Below are positions 15,203 through 17,241 of a stretch of DNA of 17,241 nt, in pieces (the stretch's first letter is position 1; every line of letters starts with the position of its first letter). The stretch is from Kiloniellales bacterium (lineage in GTDB: Bacteria; Pseudomonadota; Alphaproteobacteria; Kiloniellales; JAKSBE01). The notes below the pieces were generated by a model that was given only the letters and a program-made list of their open reading frames with translations, did not search any database and was not told where the DNA came from. The stretch spans positions 1 through 17,241 of the forward strand of contig JASJAL010000036.1 of NCBI GenBank assembly GCA_030067055.1, given 5' to 3'. Made by a program: the position numbers and the translations under genes.

Positions 15203-16021
15203 CTACTGTTGACTGGCGACCGCGGCAATCCGGACCTCGACTTCCAGGTCTTCGCTGGCCAGGCCGCGGCGCAGGCCGCGCACCGGGGCCGCGGTCTGAT
15301 AGTCCAGGCCGACCGCCGTGCGGACATAGGCCTCGCTGGGCGAGACTCCGTTGGCCGGGTCGAAGCCGACCCAGCCCAGGCCCTCGACGTAGGCCTCGGC
15401 CCAGGCGTGGCCGGCCTCGTAGGGCTCGACGGTGTCGCCGGTCCAGAGGTAGCCGCTGACGTAGCGCGCCGGATAGCCCAGGCTCTGGGCGGCGGCGATG
15501 AAGACGTGGGCGTGGTCCTGGCAGACGCCCTCGCCCTTGGCCAAGGCCGCTGTGGCCGTGGTCGTCGCATCGCTGGCGCCCAGGGTGTAGGCGATCCGGC
15601 CGCGAATTGCGTCCATCAGGCGGTGCAATCGCTCGACGTGGTCGGAGACCCCGGCCACCGCGCCGGCGGCCAGGTCCTCGATCGCCCCATCGCGCACTGT
15701 CATGGCGGAGGGACGCAGGAAGAAGGCCGGCGGCAGGCGCTCCTCGCCGCGCACCACGCCGTGGGTTTCGCTGGTCTCGACCTCGCCCTCGATCTCGATC
15801 GCGGTCTCGTCGTGGGCGCCGTTGACGGTGTGGACGTGGACGATGTTGCCGAAGCCGTCCTCGGAGACCGGCAGGGGCTCCTTGCGGCCAGGCACCTGGA
15901 GTGTCCAGCCAAGCACGCTCTGGCCTTCGTGCTCGCGCGGGCAGAGGCGCAGCAGCTGGATCGTATAGTCGATCCGCGAGTCGTAGCGATACACCGTGCG
16001 GTGCCGTACGTGAATCCGCAT
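15203..16021 (-). CDS. transglutaminase-like cysteine protease of the Anbu cluster
   Basis: A 272-residue cytoplasmic protein without a signal peptide. The bacterial transglutaminase-like N-terminal beta domain (MRIHVRHRTVYRYD onwards, to about 90) precedes a transglutaminase core. The triad is C167 in GEGVCQDHAHVF, H205 in AGHAWAEAYV and D221 in GFDPANG. In this cluster the enzyme is thought to act as a peptidase or amidase on the product of the ATP-grasp/alpha-E pair. The ATG at 16021 gives the family-typical N-terminus; the upstream in-frame extension overlaps the alpha-E stop and is not conserved-looking. Ten bases separate it from the alpha-E gene. Confidence 0.93.
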   Translation of the reverse strand: MRIHVRHRTVYRYDSRIDYTIQLLRLCPREHEGQSVLGWTLQVPGRKEPLPVSEDGFGNIVHVHTVNGAHDETAIEIEGEVETSETHGVVRGEERLPPAFFLRPSAMTVRDGAIEDLAAGAVAGVSDHVERLHRLMDAIRGRIAYTLGASDATTTATAALAKGEGVCQDHAHVFIAAAQSLGYPARYVSGYLWTGDTVEPYEAGHAWAEAYVEGLGWVGFDPANGVSPSEAYVRTAVGLDYQTAAPVRGLRRGLASEDLEVEVRIAAVASQQ

Positions 16022-16031
16022 ATCGAGTCTC

Positions 16032-16964
16032 TTAGAACAGGAAGAAGTCCGAAATCTCGTCGCCAAGCTCTAAGGTTCTATCGATATATTCGGTTAAGAA
16101 TTCGTGGAGACCGGTCTGAAAGATGTTGTCGATTCGGCCGAAGCGCAAGCGGGCATGCAGCTCCCCGGCCAGGCGGTGGCATTCGCCGTAGTGGCCGCCG
16201 TAGGTTGCCCCCAAGTGATCGAGATTGCTTGTGATTTCGTCGTAGCATGCGCGCAGGGAGCGGGGCATCTCCGGGCGCAGGATCATCAGCTCGGCCACGT
16301 TCCAGGGCTTGACCCGGTCCCGGTAGACCCAGTGGTAGGCGCGCAGGGCCGAGACCGCGCGCAGGATCGAGGTCCAGTGGTGGTAGTCCAGGCCGCCGCC
16401 GACCGACTCGTAGTCCGGCAGCAGCACGTGGTACTTGACGTCGAGGATGCGGGCCGTGTTGTCGGCCCGCTCTATGTGGCTGCCCAGACGGGCGAACCAA
16501 TAGGCCTCACTGCGCAGCATGGTGCTGCCGTAGGCGCCGCGGAAGAGCACCGCCCGGCTTTTCACCCAGTCCGTGGCGCGGTTCAGGTCCTCGGTCCGGA
16601 AGTCGCCGCCGAAGAGTTCCCGGCTCTCCTGCCAGGTGCCGTTCAGCGTTTCCCACATGTCCGTGGTGATCGCGGTCCTCACCGCGCGGGCGTTCTGCCG
16701 CGCGGTGGCAATGCAGGACTGGACGCTGGAAGGGTTGTCGGGATCGCGGAACAGGAAGTCGACCACGGCGGCGGTCGAGATCGTCTCGTGCTTCTTCACA
16801 AAGGCCGGCTCGCAGCCAGCGGCGACCAGCATCGAGCGCCACTCCTCGCCGCCGCGCGACATCCCGGCCATGCGCTGGCCGACCTCCAGCAGACGCGCGA
16901 CGTAGTCCATGCGCTCCATGTAGCGGGACAGCCAGTAGAGATTGTTGGCGGTGCGGCTCAGCAA
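16032..16964 (-). CDS. alpha-E domain (DUF403) protein
   Basis: A 310-residue all-helical cytoplasmic protein. MLSRTANNLYWLSRYMERMDYVARLLEV is the standard start of the alpha-E family. RGAYGSTMLRSEAYWFARLGSHIERADNTARILDVKYH is its second hallmark, followed by DYHHW and AELMIL. Iyer and colleagues predicted that alpha-E proteins work with circularly permuted ATP-grasp ligases to form peptide or amide bonds. The start must be TTG at 16964, because the family begins MLSRTA exactly there and no in-frame ATG or GTG precedes it. The upstream ATP-grasp stop lies four bases away, and an out-of-frame ATG-CCT-TGC-TGA bridges the junction. The C-terminus is DEISDFFLF. Confidence 0.93.
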   Translation of the reverse strand: MLSRTANNLYWLSRYMERMDYVARLLEVGQRMAGMSRGGEEWRSMLVAAGCEPAFVKKHETISTAAVVDFLFRDPDNPSSVQSCIATARQNARAVRTAITTDMWETLNGTWQESRELFGGDFRTEDLNRATDWVKSRAVLFRGAYGSTMLRSEAYWFARLGSHIERADNTARILDVKYHVLLPDYESVGGGLDYHHWTSILRAVSALRAYHWVYRDRVKPWNVAELMILRPEMPRSLRACYDEITSNLDHLGATYGGHYGECHRLAGELHARLRFGRIDNIFQTGLHEFLTEYIDRTLELGDEISDFFLF

Positions 16965-16968
16965 GGCA

Positions 16969-17241
16969 TCAGCCCTGTGCCTGAGATTGCGACGGGCCGT
17001 CCGGGGCCCGAATCACCCAGGTGTCCTTGGTGCCGCCGCCCTGGCTTGAATTGACCACCAGTGAGCCCTCGCGCAGGGCGACCCGGGTGAGCCCGCCCGG
17101 CACGATGCGGATGTCCTGGCCGCAGAGCACGAAGGGTCTGAGGTCGACGTGGCGCGGGGCGACGCCACTCTCGACGAAGGTCGGGCAGGTCGAAAGCGCC
17201 AGGGTCGGCTGGGCGATGTAGCCGGCCGGCTTGGCCTTGAG
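16969..17241 (-). CDS. circularly permuted ATP-grasp protein (CP_ATPgrasp type), C-terminal part
   Basis: Ninety C-terminal residues are in the window; the gene continues beyond the right edge. [37 protein letters not shown], then [31 protein letters not shown] is the highly conserved end of the DUF404/DUF407 circularly permuted ATP-grasp family. It is predicted to activate a carboxylate with ATP for peptide or amide ligation together with alpha-E. It is the upstream gene of the Anbu set visible here. Confidence 0.93.
   Translation of the reverse strand, partial: LKAKPAGYIAQPTLALSTCPTFVESGVAPRHVDLRPFVLCGQDIRIVPGGLTRVALREGSLVVNSSQGGGTKDTWVIRAPDGPSQSQAQG

Noticed and set aside
15163..15570. 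N-terminal extension of the Anbu frame
   Set aside because: Shadow of the transglutaminase gene; Anbu must start at the ATG that exposes Thr2.

Overview
The window is GC-rich chromosomal DNA, roughly two-thirds G+C by eye, with strong G/C preference at third codon positions. Gene content points to a Gram-negative alphaproteobacterium, possibly a Rhodospirillales-type lineage. The evidence is kdsA (Kdo for lipopolysaccharide), an Oligotropha-like CO dehydrogenase cluster headed by a CoxC-type MHYT-LytTR regulator, and an Anbu cluster. The taxonomic placement is inference. No rRNA, tRNA, CRISPR array, IS element or prophage was recognised.

Left part (1-5920): on the minus strand a small HNH protein overlaps, by ATGA, the start of a 5-formyltetrahydrofolate cyclo-ligase-like gene that runs off the left edge. 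Divergent from these on the plus strand are a nucleoside hydrolase and kdsA. An intergenic stretch follows that holds a possible remnant of a membrane-protein gene. Next come two overlapping plus-strand genes: a multi-pass membrane protein of DUF4234-like character and an exported DUF3857/transglutaminase-like protein.

Central part (5980-14102, all minus strand): a compact aerobic CO dehydrogenase cluster in the order coxC-coxM-coxS-coxL-coxD-coxE-coxF. CoxL carries AYRCSFR, the signature of form I (true) CO dehydrogenase, and the M-S-L order is also that of form I. CoxM (FAD), CoxS (two 2Fe-2S clusters) and CoxL (Mo/Cu site) make the enzyme. CoxD (MoxR AAA+ ATPase), CoxE (VWA) and CoxF (XdhC/CoxI-like) are maturation factors. 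CoxC is a membrane sensor with a LytTR DNA-binding domain. Between coxC and coxM lie three copies of an 11-bp core on an exact 20-bp period. The minus-strand core GCCGTTC(G/A)TGC resembles LytTR binding sites, sits just upstream of a plausible promoter, and is the most likely operator for CoxC. A terminator-like hairpin lies in the coxM leader.

Right part (14425-17241, minus strand): the Anbu (proteasome-like) gene cluster, read right to left. It comprises a partial circularly permuted ATP-grasp protein, an alpha-E (DUF403) protein, a transglutaminase-like cysteine protease and the Anbu protease. This set is a known conserved neighbourhood thought to make and break an unknown peptide or amide product. 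The 322-bp gap between Anbu and coxC holds hairpins and a possible coxC promoter with flanking palindromic and direct-repeat elements.
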